This document shows, one piece after another, positions 44,512 through 56,445 of a DNA stretch of 64,000 nucleotides. Source of the stretch: Pleurotus djamor. Taxonomy: Eukaryota; Basidiomycota; Agaricomycetes; Agaricales; Pleurotaceae. Below the pieces are notes generated by a model. It was not told where the DNA came from. It did no database searches and saw only the letters and a program-made list of their open reading frames with translations. The position numbers were made by a program, and so were the translations under genes. The stretch's first letter is position 1. Each line of letters starts with the position of its first letter. Where the stretch lies: NCBI GenBank assembly GCA_029747585.1, contig JAPEVF010000004.1:124001-188000 (forward strand), given 5' to 3'.

Positions 44512-47297
44512 CGCATATCCTGTATCTGATTTCCATCNTACATTTGAACACCATCAACCAGTNTGAAGCCCATTGTACGCAACGACGCTGTGGATATTGT
44601 GCATGTTTCAGAGAGTCGGCTACTNGAAGCATTGAAGCTGAATGTTCTTGGCTCATCATCCTCGCTGTATACTTGGGACNCATCCTCTGAACAATTCCTA
44701 CTGCGTGGTGTNCANNCTGGAAACGTCGGCCGGCTGATCATAGACGGCNAGGAGGATTCGGTNGTGAAAAGGCAAGGGTTACTGTGTAGCNNCCAATGTT
44801 GCCTCGCTNATTCAACTCTCTTCAGTGTCATACGTTCCTTCCTTGCTATNGGCACGATTCTCCATCGCCTTGATAACTTTGTNCTNTGTTTACGCNAAGA
44901 GTAAGTCTGTTGNATTGNTNTTGGATNNNTCCTCACCCTTCGACTAGATATGCGCTTAGTGGACCTACAGTGAANGCGTTNTCTCATGCCCTGGCTAGCA
45001 TTCTGAAGCACATCCGTGATTCGCTCAATCATTGCTCTCCTCGCACCTTATCAACGTTTCGGATGCAATGCAGTCCGTATCACGAGGTCTTACTTTCACT
45101 CTCCAAACTCTGTGATCGAGTGAGTTGTTATCTCCCATTTGACGCGCAAACACCGATATGATTCTCCCAGGAAGAGGACAAAGCTCCTGCTGACTATCCA
45201 AGCGTTGAATGTTCACCCCGGCCACTTCTTGCGCGGATCTACCAACATCTCGTTCAGCACATCGAAATGAGCTCTATATGTCTCGTTAGGGCCGTCTTTG
45301 CATATCTTCTGACAGTCGTCTCCCGTGATTTGGTTCAAGAAGTTTGCCACTCGGTAGGATATGGCAAGCAGCCCCCAATGTCGTCNCANATCGAGGACCT
45401 GGTGAACACCGAACCACTCTCGACGATGGACCCGAGTGATGAGATCGAGGTCGAAGCCNATGGTGTAGTCCCCCTCTCTGGTAATCAGGACAATCTTGNA
45501 CCCTTGCCTCCGTTCTTTCCCCCCGAACTTGCGGAGAGCATCGGNGCTGCCCAGAAGTCGTTNAAGTTGTTGAAGGCCGCGAAAGCCGATCACCCAATAC
45601 TGAAGGAGGCCGCTTCATACCCNGTCATCAAATGGTTTTGGCGGGAAGACCAAGTTTTGGCTGCTTGGAATGGCGAAGACATATCTCGGNCGCCTGNAGT
45701 ACCGAAATCACCGCCTTTTGCTTTTCCTGTACTCACAAATTATCCACCGGAACTCGCTGGCTTATCTGTATTCGATCTCGAGCCCGGTGCTTCCCTGGGA
45801 CCATTGCCTTCACACCAGCCCAATTCGTCTCAAGACACTCTCCAGGAGTTCTTGAAGTCGTTCCCGGAATCCCTTCCATCTCTCACTCCCACTTTGCCCC
45901 AACTCTGCTCCCTCGTCTTTGCACCCCTCGCTCAATACTCCTCCAGATTGTCGAGCGCTCTATTAGGGCTGATATTAGTGGATTCATCTTACCTGGCCGT
46001 CTCAACACACTTGCAACTCTTACGATCGTATCTATTGCTGACGGCAGATAGTTTCAAGTCGCGCCTCGTCGACGCCCTATTTTCGGACTCTGGTGACCTG
46101 GATACGCCTGGGAACCACGTTCTTCTTGCCCCGGTCCGTTCAACCCACAAGCCGGACTCTACCCCCTGGCCAGTCGGACTCGCCCCTATGCTCCTTCAAC
46201 GCGATACCTGGCCACCTGTTGGCACCGACCTGAGCTTTTTGCTCAGGACTGTCATTGTCGATTCGCTCGAACTTGGAGTCGATGCTGCTGAAATGGAGCA
46301 GAGATCTCAAGGTCGCAGACGTATTTTGGAAGAGGCTGAGTTTCGGCTTGGGTTTGCAATTCGTGACCTGCCCGTTGACACTGGTCGAGAGAAGTGGTTA
46401 AACCCCCTGAGTATCGAGTGCGTTTCGTCATTTACGTCTGTGAACCCGAACTGACATTCTCAACAGAGCACTGGACTTTTTGTACATGGACTATAAGCCA
46501 CCCCATCCCATAGATGTCGTAATCACTCCGGACGTGCTGTCCAAGTACCAGAGAGTGTTTGCATTCCTGCTAAGGCTGCTTAGAGGTATGGCACGTTATG
46601 ACGTACGAGCCCACTTTGGCTGACGCTGACACTTGAATAATTAGTTCAATGCGCAGTTCAGGCCATATTTCGGATGACGCGACCTTCCCCTCTCTTCCCC
46701 ACTCTCACCCCTTCAAATAAAATGCTCCTCAATTTTCGTTTCCTCGCACAATCCTTCGTCTCCGTACTCTGTGAATATGCCTACGACACGGTCATTGGAG
46801 GGAACTTTGATACCTTCCTTTCCAAACTTTCAAGCGGCGTCGATCCCACGGAAATTGGATTCACGGACATATTTGCTTTAGCATCAGCACATTCATCTGT
46901 GCTGGACGACATCTTGACATCCCTTCTCTTGCGGTCCGGTCAAAGGAACGTTGGCGACCTGCTACGTCATGCCCTTGAGATTATTCTCGAGTTTTCGATC
47001 TTGGTCGGGCAGTTAAGGCGTGGCGATCTGCAGGAATACGAAGCTGCGCCGCTACTAAGCGACTTGCACTCTAGATTCTTATCAAAAGTGGCAGTTTTCG
47101 TGCGTACCCCAGACTCACGCACGCGCTTGTTCTGATCTGATTTCCAGGTTCGCGTGCTGAAGGGTTTAAACGACAAAGGTCAATTTTCGCGTGCTCCGAT
47201 TGACGTCGTTTCCGAGAAGCAACCCTTGCGAGGGGTCCAGTGTCTGCAAGACTTACTCCTCAGGCTAGACCTAGGAAACTGGTGGCAACACAAATAA
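44100..47297 (+). CDS. Gamma-tubulin complex component (Spc97/Spc98 family)
   Basis: ATG 44100, TAA 47295-47297, about seven exons. Exon 1 reads MWDDFALDELDDFQRLQPIQ and ends IDASKT at a GTGAAC donor; exon 2 resumes NKIASWDTLCAP. Later landmarks: SESRLLEALKLNVLGSSSSL, LPPFFPPELAESI, HPILKEAASY, and the C-terminal GCP signature LDFLYMDYKPPHPIDVVITP with KYQRVFAFLLRLLRV, then LLNFRFLAQSFVSVLCEYAY and LLLRLDLGNWW at the end. Such proteins assemble the gamma-tubulin ring complex at spindle pole bodies and nucleate microtubules. The long N-terminal extension and the insert between the two domains suggest a GCP4-6-like member, not certain. Dozens of Ns at 44.2-45.7 kb blur the N-terminal half. The 5' end is mirrored in the adjacent inverted repeat. 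Confidence 0.92.
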
Positions 47298-47383
47298 TTT
47301 GATACACAAGACTCTGCAAATTCTTTTGGCCGATTCTCTTACAACCAACGATTACTCTTCTAGTCTGCCCGCTCGTTCGTACG

Positions 47384-50300
47384 CTACAGTGTCAGCGTCA
47401 CTCTCCCTTGCCCTCCGGAAATAGGTACGATAAAAGCTCCCGCGTCTTGACTCAGGGTGGTGCTTGGGCGAAGGACGCCAACGCCCGAAACCGACGCTGT
47501 CTGCGAGATCACTAGACGCCCATTGGGTGCGTTCGCTGGAGAGCTAGCACCATCAGCAGCGGGAACAATCGTGACATCCACCGTCCGAGCCGTCGGGTTA
47601 TATGATATGGTGGAAAAGGCTCCAGCGTCCAGCTGGAGCAAAGCGGCCAATGGCGCGATGAAAACGCGGCGACGAACGGGATCCTTCACTGAGACCTGGA
47701 CAGCAGGTGACGTTGCGGTGACCGTTCCGCCAAATGCCTGCCAACCGAAGTCAGGATGGTTGACGATGAATGTCCCTAATCGCCCTCGATTAGTCAACAC
47801 TCCGAGCTATGAACATCCTCAAGACCTACCGATGCCCATTGACAGACCGGCAAAGTTTGGTCCGTAGTCGCCCGAGTAACCATCCCACTTCAATGTGTCT
47901 GCGAATGAGTGGAAGGAAGCCGATGCAAACCCACCGTCATCAATATTGGACAAGGGCCCGCTAAGGCCACCATATCCAACTCGAAGGAGATATAAATCAT
48001 TAGGCGATGCTTGGAACTCCGTGATGAGGGGAAGGGCATTCAATCCACTACCATAGTGGTGGATTTGCCTTTCAATTCGCTGGAGTTTACCTCCGTATAT
48101 GTTATCCCTGTGATGCGCTTAGAAGATTTCGTGGAGTGATCGGTCGGACGTACCAGTATCGGCGAGCATTTCCGTTGTAGCCCCAGTGTGGGACCGTCGG
48201 TTGGTAGGCAAGGATCGAGTTCAGAGTGTTCGTAGCGGTCGCCGTGTTCCCGAAATACTTGCTCCAGGCATACACACCCTCTTGGCCCGTCGAGTCCCAG
48301 GCCATCTCCGAACCGAATCTACATCCATGGGTGGAATTAGTGCGCAAGAATTGGAGTGAACACTCAAATTTCGTACGGATACCGGGTCCTTGACCATGCG
48401 GTTGCACGAGTTTGCATTCTTCCCTCTACGAAAGTCGCATTCGCAGTGAGGCCTTCCCGTTTCAAGTCGTCAAGCAGCAAGCGAATCACAGTCTCCCCCA
48501 TCAGCCCATCGTTGACGTACCCTACTCGACCATTGGTCATGGCTTGGGTCGTCAATACCGCTTGTTGGATGTACCATTGCCAAGACGTCCTGAGGAGCCC
48601 CGGGTAATTGCGTGCTACGCGGTACATCGACCAGTATGCAGCAATGACATGGACATAATCGTATGCCCGGTCAGTAGCGAAAGCTGCAGCGCGGTTCCAA
48701 CTCCACCAGTTTCCCCAGTTGATCGACGATGGGTATGCATAACCTGGAACGCTCGCAGGCTCATAGAAGAAGACGGACTGAAAGCAAGTACAATTAGCTT
48801 GGATAGTCCTGAGAAAAACTTTTCTTATGTGTTACCTTTTTTACCGTGCCTGTATTTGCATTGTCAACCTGGTCAATCACGTCGACTAAACATTGGGCTT
48901 ACCGTCGGTGTTTTGGATGCCGCGTCTTAGAGTGATGTTGACGAATTGCTCCATCTTGGCCAACTCGGCTGCGTTGGGTTGGATAAACTGCTTGAAAGCC
49001 GCAGCAAGCCATGAACCAGCACCCGCTTCATCGCTCAGGCCAGCTATCCAAGCTCGAGGATCGTTCTTCACAACCGCATTTACTTCCCGGTCATAACTGA
49101 TCACGGAAGGGGAGCGGGTGAATGGATCGGAGGAGTCCACGAACCACTGGTTAGTGGTCAAGAAGTTGCCTAGATTGCTGATTGTTCGCGTCGCACCAGC
49201 TGTCACGAAGTAGTGCACCGTCTGGACGGTACCGTCGGCAAATGTAATGGTTAATCGTGCGCGTCCGAACGTGTTACTGGTGACCGTGTATCCGACCCAT
49301 CCTGTAGTCCTTGCTTCACTGTTTGCTGTCAACGTCAACGCTCCGGCGGGGCTAACAGACGTGGATTGCACGGCCGATGGATAGTTCAGGAAGAGTTTGC
49401 CCGTCTGATCGGTTGGGAGGATATAACCAGGAATACCAACTGCGACAGGACGCCTTGCTGCCTGAAGGGCAGCCTCGATCCCTCGAATGGAGCTCGCTAA
49501 CCTGAATTGCAAGCCGTATGTCCGAGTCTGACCTGGTTGAAGCGTAACGGATGTCGCGGCGTTCCACGGAGTTACTCGCGACCATTCGTTTTGGGCGTAG
49601 GCGAGGGTGTGGAATTGCCATTCGTAGAGACCCTCAAATGTCTGCGATTGATAATTCGGTGCTCCAGACGTGGATTCTGGTAAGAACCTCCATCCTTCCA
49701 ACGGTGACTTTCCTACCGGAAGGACCAGCAAGGGAGGCAAGGTGCCCAAAAGAGGCGTAACCTGAACGTAGCCCGCATCCTGACCGATGTAGGGGTCAAA
49801 CAAGCTACAGAGCTCATTCGTTTGTGCGGCACTTCGGGAGGTAAAGATCTATCCAACGCTCAGCATTGCATCACTACAAAATTACGTGACGAAGGAGACC
49901 CACATTGTTGAATTCCAATGGCGCGCCAATAGAGCCAATCTCCACGGCCGAACTTTGCGAATTCGTCACATCAAAGAACAGCTCAAGTTGGTTATTTTCC
50001 ACCACCCAGCGGCGCGTGATATTTAGAAGAGAAGTTGATGGGAGAGTCGGCGCGAGGTTGGCGGCGGCGAGAGTGCTTCCGGATGCTGGAAGTACAGTCA
50101 CAGCACGACGCGAAGCAGCGGAGTCGCCGCTGATCCAAGCAGTTGTCCCGACGCGTCTAGCCCTGAAGGTTATATCGCCGAGGTGATACTTCCCGTTGGC
50201 TGAGCGTAGAGACATCTGGTCGGATGGTACGAAGTCGAACCCATTTGGCCCACCCTTCGGCTTCAGGGAGAATAGAGTTTGAGCATCTCTATTCAGCTGT

Positions 50301-50404
50301 ACGGTGAATGACGGAGTATCCAAGCTGATGGTCGACTGTGCGAGGCATTCTTTCCCTGCGAGGAGCAAGAGTGCAAGGACTCGAAACGGTGTTCCGAGAA
50401 GCAT
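47384..50404 (-). CDS. Secreted DUF5695 / six-hairpin glycosidase-like protein
   Basis: ATG 50404, TAG 47386-47384, about seven exons and some 900 residues. The start MLLGTPFRVLALLLLAGKEC is a typical secretion signal with likely cleavage after CLA. An N-terminal beta-rich part (RWVVENNQLELFFDVTN) leads to GQDAGYVQVTPLLGTLPPLL and a large middle domain (FGSEMAWDSTGQEGVYAWSK, VPHWGYNGNARRYWYDNI). The C-terminal part has DGGFASASFHSFADTLKWDG. The layout fits the DUF5695 family, predicted to share the six-hairpin (alpha/alpha toroid) fold of several glycosidases; the substrate is not known to me. It probably acts outside the cell on polysaccharides. Its stop faces that of the gamma-tubulin-complex gene, 86 bp apart. 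Confidence 0.83.
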
Positions 50405-52329
50405 GACACTTGATAGGGGCTATCCCTGACGTTAAAGGGGGTCTACTGAAGACGTTGGGCGTTAGACGTTGGAGGGTCAAGAGGCTCTTCGACACCGTTA
50501 TTTAAGTTGTTTCTGGAGAAGCCTGGTCATACACATATGCGGAAGTATTACAGTCAAAGACGTTTGGAGCCGTTGAACGAGCATGAGGTTCACTTCAGAA
50601 TCCTTCCTGAAAACATATGCTTCATCGCCGCGAACTATTCTTCTTCCCGCGACCTGTCGAGTCTCAATTACGAGTAAGAATACGAAGGGGAGACGGGTTG
50701 GCAAGAGGGCCGGCCTTGTAGACAGGGGAAGACGTCTAACAGCAGAGCCCATACGACGAGGCGTTCGATCTCAATTCATTATGGAGTGACGGGGCGTCAG
50801 GTGCTTCTGCGCTGCGACTCGACGGCCCGCTCGCGACGCACACAATGAAAGACGCAATGGCTTCTCATCTCGAAGTCACCAACGGACCGCTGACTCATCC
50901 GAAGATACCTAGGTTCAGATACTAGGTATATTAAGGATACAAAAATAATCGATGGGCATTGCTTACCAGGAAAGCACAAGGAACCGAATGCAACAGGGAT
51001 CCCCGTATGTACCCCACGCAGGTTCCCCCACATACTCCTGAGTTTCCCCTAGGTTCTGCCAACTTCTCGTTGTTCCGAACCATGACATTCAAAAACATCT
51101 TTCCTTAGTGGTCATCTGTACAAGATGGCGGGCTTTTCCGTCGATCTATTATTTGCATTAACCCGAAGAGTGGGCCATCCGACGGTGATGATTAAGATGC
51201 AATAAGTCGAGCCCATGGAAGGGTCTTTGACGTTCGACTTTACTGGTTGCCAAGAATCGCAAACGGAGCAAGGTGGCGGCGGCCGGCTAAAAGGAAAGCA
51301 GGCGACTGGATGGAATGGTACGAGTGGGGTATGCTCGATACGCGATTGAATGAAGTCTGACCCGGCCTGACCAGCAGCAACATGAGTGTGCACAAGCCCC
51401 AGTATGTGAGGTATTTCACGAGGAAGTGTAATCACTGACGAATGAGCTCCTCTGGATTGCGAATCAGTCGAGCCCGCTAAGTTGCGGTCCAGCGCATGAG
51501 GCATCTGTTTCTGTCCACTATCTGTTCAAGGGTATGTCCAGCGTGCATGCCGTAGAAAAAAACTGGTTGGGCCGATAGGCGACGTTCGGAGAAGGCCAAC
51601 GAGTCGGATGGCCTCGCCTCCATGGCCCAGTATGGGGATCCGAGTGATGGCAGACGAGGTGAGAAAAAAGTCACTGAAATGGAAGGGTTAACATGCTTTT
51701 ATGATACTGTGCGGACTTGTAGATGACGATTTACCTCCGCTCATGTGGCTCATACCACTCGCCAAGATGAAGACATATGTGCTGGCTGGGCTCCCAGTGC
51801 AGGGCAAGTTACTGCATCTGATNAAAATGATTGTTGAGCTTCTTGCAGGGTACGCATCTGTCCTGTCTCTGAAAGTCGAGTGGGTCCTCTGACCAAGGCT
51901 AAGTCGCATGAGGACATTTCCGTTCGGCCGCCAGGAAAGAAGCTATGGGTTCTGAGCGTCCTCTTTGTACCACGGCGTCCTGGTTCGCTTTAGTCGCTTC
52001 GAAGGGTGTTTCGCCAAAGAGATTGAGTTACAGAGCGGCACCTTCTCTCAGATGACGCGGTAGTAACGAAATGCCAGCTCTCCAATACCCAACCGGCGAT
52101 CTAGTCCCAGTCGGGCTTGGCCAAGTATTTTTGCCAGCTGTGTTTTCCACGTGGATATGACGGAGAAAGCACGGTTCGGTCGCGATTACAGATGATTCAT
52201 GCCTTTTTGGTGGTTGGCCTCCTGACTAAACCAAAACTCCATAATTCTTGGATATCTGCAGGCGGCTTCTGACTGGCAGCTTAAATACCTCGCCTTGGGA
52301 TCCTAGGTCAGTCAGGGACTTGGTTCATC
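50405..52329. other. Intergenic region between two divergent secreted-protein genes
   Basis: About 1.9 kb, one of the largest gene-free stretches in the window. It should hold promoters for the DUF5695 gene and the GDSL-type gene. One ambiguous base lies at 51823. Frames are short and random-looking; no tRNA, repeat or transposon remnant is visible. Confidence 0.5.
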
Positions 52330-53583
52330 ATGCTCCGATCCATCGTCGTATTGACATCCGTCTGCACTGTTCTTTCTGCAGTTCTTAACCGCGATGTGCC
52401 CAGCGGCATCACCTTGGCTGTCGAGCCAAAGTGTGGTGTTGCAGGAGGGGCCTTCGGGGATGTCAACATCGGTCTCAAACCACTGGCTTCGTACGACAAC
52501 ATTGTCGCCTTTGGAGTGCGTCCTTCGCAATCGCTTCCTCGTCACAAACACTGATCCAACCCAATAGGACGCATGGACTGATGGAGGAGCTCATGATGGA
52601 GCACCATTACCGCCACCTGTACTTTCACCACCGAGCCCGTATGCTGGAGGTCGGGCAACTAACGGGCCAGTGTGGGTAGAGAATCTTGCCGCAGCTGCTG
52701 GTGCTACTCTGCATGATTTCGCAGTACGTTCCACTCCGTCATCCGTAATTTGCAATTTGTGGAACTTACCTTCACTAGGAAATCGGCGCGATCGCAAGTA
52801 AAGATGTATGGCCGCCCACTATGGTGCCTTCCGAGGCTTCGAACGCGAGAGATTTCGTTACTCAAGGTGGGTACTGATTGGAGAACGCGTCGGGAGCTCG
52901 AATTTGAAACATGGCTCCCAACCTAGCCAACAACTACATCAACAAACGACAAGCACTCAACAATGACACGACACTATACACGATATTCTTTGGAATGGGG
53001 TGAGTAGTTTTCATCAATGACAATAAGCAAGACAACCGACTTACCACGTCTTCGAATGTCGAATGTTTAGAGACGTAGACTTGGTTGAGGAAACAGGCTC
53101 AGACCAGCTCTACAACGTCGCTGGCACCATAATCTACACCATCCTGAGACTAATCTCTTACCCGACTTATGCTAAACACATCCTCGTCGTCGACAACTAC
53201 GGTCGTGGCGTTCTCGAAACACCATCGGGTGACGCCTTCAAGGAAGGCATTTACGCTGGGCTGAACACGCTTCACACCAGATATGGCATCAACGTTGGCT
53301 TCGTTGACCTCAAGACTGTCTGGGATGGCGTCTTGGGTTCGTCACCAGGATACCAGGCGTTCGGATTCACCAGCAAAGGCGCGTGCCTTCAAAGCCCGAC
53401 ATCCACCAGTGGCGCCTGCTCAAGCCCCGATTCAACATTCTCCTGGTTCCCAGGGTGAGCTGTCATTTACACACTCGTTCGCTGTCGTTGCCACTGACAA
53501 CTCGGTCGCCTTCCAGGACACCTTCAAAAGTGACGCACCAGCTCATCGCTCAGTACGTGGAGAAGGTCTTGACGACGTGCTAA
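52330..53583 (+). CDS. Secreted SGNH/GDSL-type protein with altered catalytic residues
   Basis: ATG 52330, TAA 53581-53583, six exons, about 310 residues. A signal peptide is visible (MLRSIVVLTSVCTVLSAVLN). Block I spans the first intron: NIVAFG|DAWTDGGAHDGAP, where active members have FGDS; here the codon is GCA (Ala). Further family segments: YAGGRATNGPVWVENLAAAA, TLYTIFFGMG|DVDLVEETG (position of the usual GxND block), YAKHILVVDNYGRGVLE and, near the end, FSWFPG|TPSKVTHQLIAQYV. Members are esterases or lipases (for example CE16 acetyl esterases). With Ala for the nucleophile Ser, and no Asn in the GxND block, hydrolysis by the usual mechanism seems unlikely. It may be a non-catalytic binding protein, or the genome copy may carry an error. 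Confidence 0.85.
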
Positions 53584-53840
53584 TTCTGTCTTGGAGAGTG
53601 TATGACGTTCGAAGACTTCGAAGGATTAAACAATGTGTAGATTATAGGCTTTGACTGTATTTTTGTGGGTTCCATGCATCCTGTAGACGTTCGTTCATTA
53701 CTTTTATCTCTCGTATCTGGCTGGCACTCAACATGTAGCTTCCATGACACTAATGACACCTTCTTTTGTGACGCTACCGTCGCTCCCGTCGGCTGTAGAA
53801 ATACATACATGGTAAGATCGTTTCGTCACTGCGCAGCAAA

Positions 53841-55888
53841 TCAATTTCTATTCGAGGCAGGCCAATTTGCGGGCGTCGGACTCTCTGTGGCACCCATCGG
53901 AAGCCTCATCTGTGCTGTAAAGGTATCTTGCAATAGATCCTCCCCAAGCATCCTGAATTCTTGATCATCTGGTCCTGCTCCTCGCCGCATCGGGGGAACG
54001 CCAAACACTGTTTCCGTTTCCTCCGGCGCCACCGCGCCTCCAGCAAAGGAATCATCGTCAAATGAATCATCAAACCCATCGTCAACGACAGCTCCTGCGA
54101 ATGGATGTACAGCCGCGCCCTCTGCGCCGATGTCATCATCGAAGGAATCGCCAGAGTGATTGGATGAATCAAATGAATCGTCCCCACCACGTCCCCGAGA
54201 GGCCATGAGGAAGGCAGCAGAGGGATGAGCCGTATTATTGACTTCATCATCTTCGGAATCAGAGTCGCCCTCGTCGTCCAGAGGTTGAGGAATATCTTCA
54301 TCTAACTGAACGGGCATATCAAAACTAGACGCGTCATCATCATCTTGAAGCGACTGTGAATATCGGTACGCTTCTGATGAACCTGATGGAGGGTAAGGAT
54401 CTGAACGGTCTGGGGAATCCTGCGGAGCGAGACCGGCTCTGCGCATCATCGATTCGATACTCGCGTTACCGCCTATACTCATGCTGGAGTCCGTGTCTCG
54501 AGCACCGTATCGTGAGAGTGAAGGCGGGGTGGGCACTGTACTCATACTCGACTCGATACCGCCCCGTCCGTACGGATCATATCCTTTCCCGGTGGAAAAT
54601 GCTGATTCGAGACGTGTACTGGTAACAATGTCATGGGATATCCTAGATGCGGCTTCTCGGATTGGAGTACGACCGAGTCCAAGTTTAACGGCAGAACGAG
54701 GAGGACGAGCGGGAGACATCAACCTCGGTGGGGACATGCCAGGAGGAAGACCATCGAAGGAGTCGTCGTCATCATCATCATCAGGGGTTGCGGCACCCCC
54801 TCGAGGAGCATAGCGAAATCGCTGAGGGGTTCTTGAAGATGGGTCGTTGAGGTCAACGACACCATTCCAATCTGATGGTTTCGCGCTTGGGGGTAAGTAG
54901 GGATTGTAAGATTTGGGTATGGGTGTCTTGGGCTTTCGAAGTCTCAGAGGAGAAACGGGACCGGTCGTATCGAGTGTGTGGTTCAGTACGTTTCGCAGCA
55001 GAGATCCCGGGATTTCCTTCCCCTTCCCTTTGTCTGTTCTTGACGCTATGCTAGGCTCTCGTATTTGAAGTTGAGAGGGGGTCTGGCTGAAAGAAGGCAT
55101 CGACAATGCGGTAGGATCGTCCATTGAGAGTTTCTGGAGTTCTCTGTCTATCCTAACCAGAGGAGACTCTAGAGAAGCCGACCACGACGGTTCTTCAGCA
55201 GATGCCTGGCTCGCGAAACTGGTATTATGATGCGCCATACGCGAACGATGCGTAGTGGCTGGTGTAGATGAAACTGCCGCTTGGTTGGGCATAAATGAAA
55301 GATCGGTAGACGCGAGACTTTGCTCGGCGGATTGATGGCTTCTGTCGTCATCTGAAGAGTAGTCTGTCTCCCTTTGATGAATGGCAGCCGTTTGGGTCAT
55401 CGTCGTTTCTTGTTCTTGGTCTTGCTCGACATCGGCCGACGTTTCGTTCATTGAAGAATAATCCTCGAACGTAGGTATGCGAATCTGTGCGGCCTGTTCA
55501 TAGAACGAAGTCCAAAACTGTCAAAGGTTCAGTCAGCCAGTTCAAGGCGATCTCGTCACGACGAATCACGACACACTTTGGCGGCCTCTCGCACAGGTTC
55601 GGTTCCAACTGAATATCGTTTCACCGCTGGAAGTAGCTTGTTTGCAAGAAGATTATGTATTTTCGAGAAATTCTCGTCAATGTTCTGTAGAAATATTCAT
55701 CTTCAGTGATACACTTATTGGATCTTCGAATCTACCTGAAGCTTGATAGTGATGAGTTGTTCAATCTGGTCAATTTGGTCATTTGGAGAGGCGTTCACGT
55801 CGAGTCCTGGAATCTCTATCGATTGCGCATCGGTGGGAGGAGTCCATCGCGGTGGATTTGGTGGAATTGGACGACGGGAGTCCGACAT
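53841..55888 (-). CDS. ASK1: DASH complex subunit ASK1
   Basis: ATG 55888, TGA 53843-53841; two small introns sit near the 5' end, then one long exon from 55490. The conserved N-terminal part reads DQIEQLITIKLQ|NIDENFSKIHNLLANKLLPA, then KRYSVGTEPVREAAK|FWTSFYEQAAQIR. The remainder is disordered and rich in Ser and Asp, with repeated DSFDD-type units (DDSFDSSNHSGDSFDDD) and many SP/TP sites, likely phosphorylation targets of mitotic kinases. The end carries FRMLGEDLLQDTF, also typical. The DASH/Dam1 ring couples kinetochores to spindle microtubules. It is convergent with the GDSL-type gene (257 bp) and divergent from the GH44 gene. Confidence 0.93.
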
Positions 55889-56445
55889 GAAGGAACGCGA
55901 ACTGTCACAAACTGGTCACGCGTCGTGGTACGATCCGCGACAGTCACTCCGGTCTGTGACCCACCCCTTGCTTTCGGCTCTCATGCACATGTTCCCATGT
56001 CGATATAATCCTTGTCGATGCCACAATATGGCGATCCCAGCTACCCGAATGACCTGGCAGCAGTGGATTCAACAATGTCCTCATCCGAGGGTCGCCGCTT
56101 CCTCACCTACATTTATAGTGGCACCGATCATCCGGTGGTCATGATGTTTTCGTGAAAAGCACGGAGCGCACGCAGGGATGCTGCACAATGAAGCCCCAGG
56201 GAACCCCAGGCCTCAATATGTTTTACAGCATTCATGTTACCATGCGGACAGAATGCGGGAAAGCGCAAGTTTCATCAGCCTTCTGAAGATGAACCCGTAA
56301 TTTAGCCGTTTGGTCTTCACCGAGCTTCATCCAAGCTATATCCACGTCGCTCATTGAAGCGACGGAACTGAGGTCAATTTTTCGTATAAAATGTGGTTAA
56401 ACAAATTGCCAGCTAGTCACCACCACCTACGGTCCCCGACCAACG
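55889..56445. other. Divergent promoter region between ASK1 and GH44 genes
   Basis: About 560 bp. A TATA-like TATAAAATG stands at 56384-56392, some 55 bp before the GH44 ATG. No gene is supported. Confidence 0.45.

Noticed and set aside
44385..45032. Minus-strand frame over the N-rich region
   Set aside because: Antisense to the gamma-tubulin-complex exons and full of ambiguous codons.
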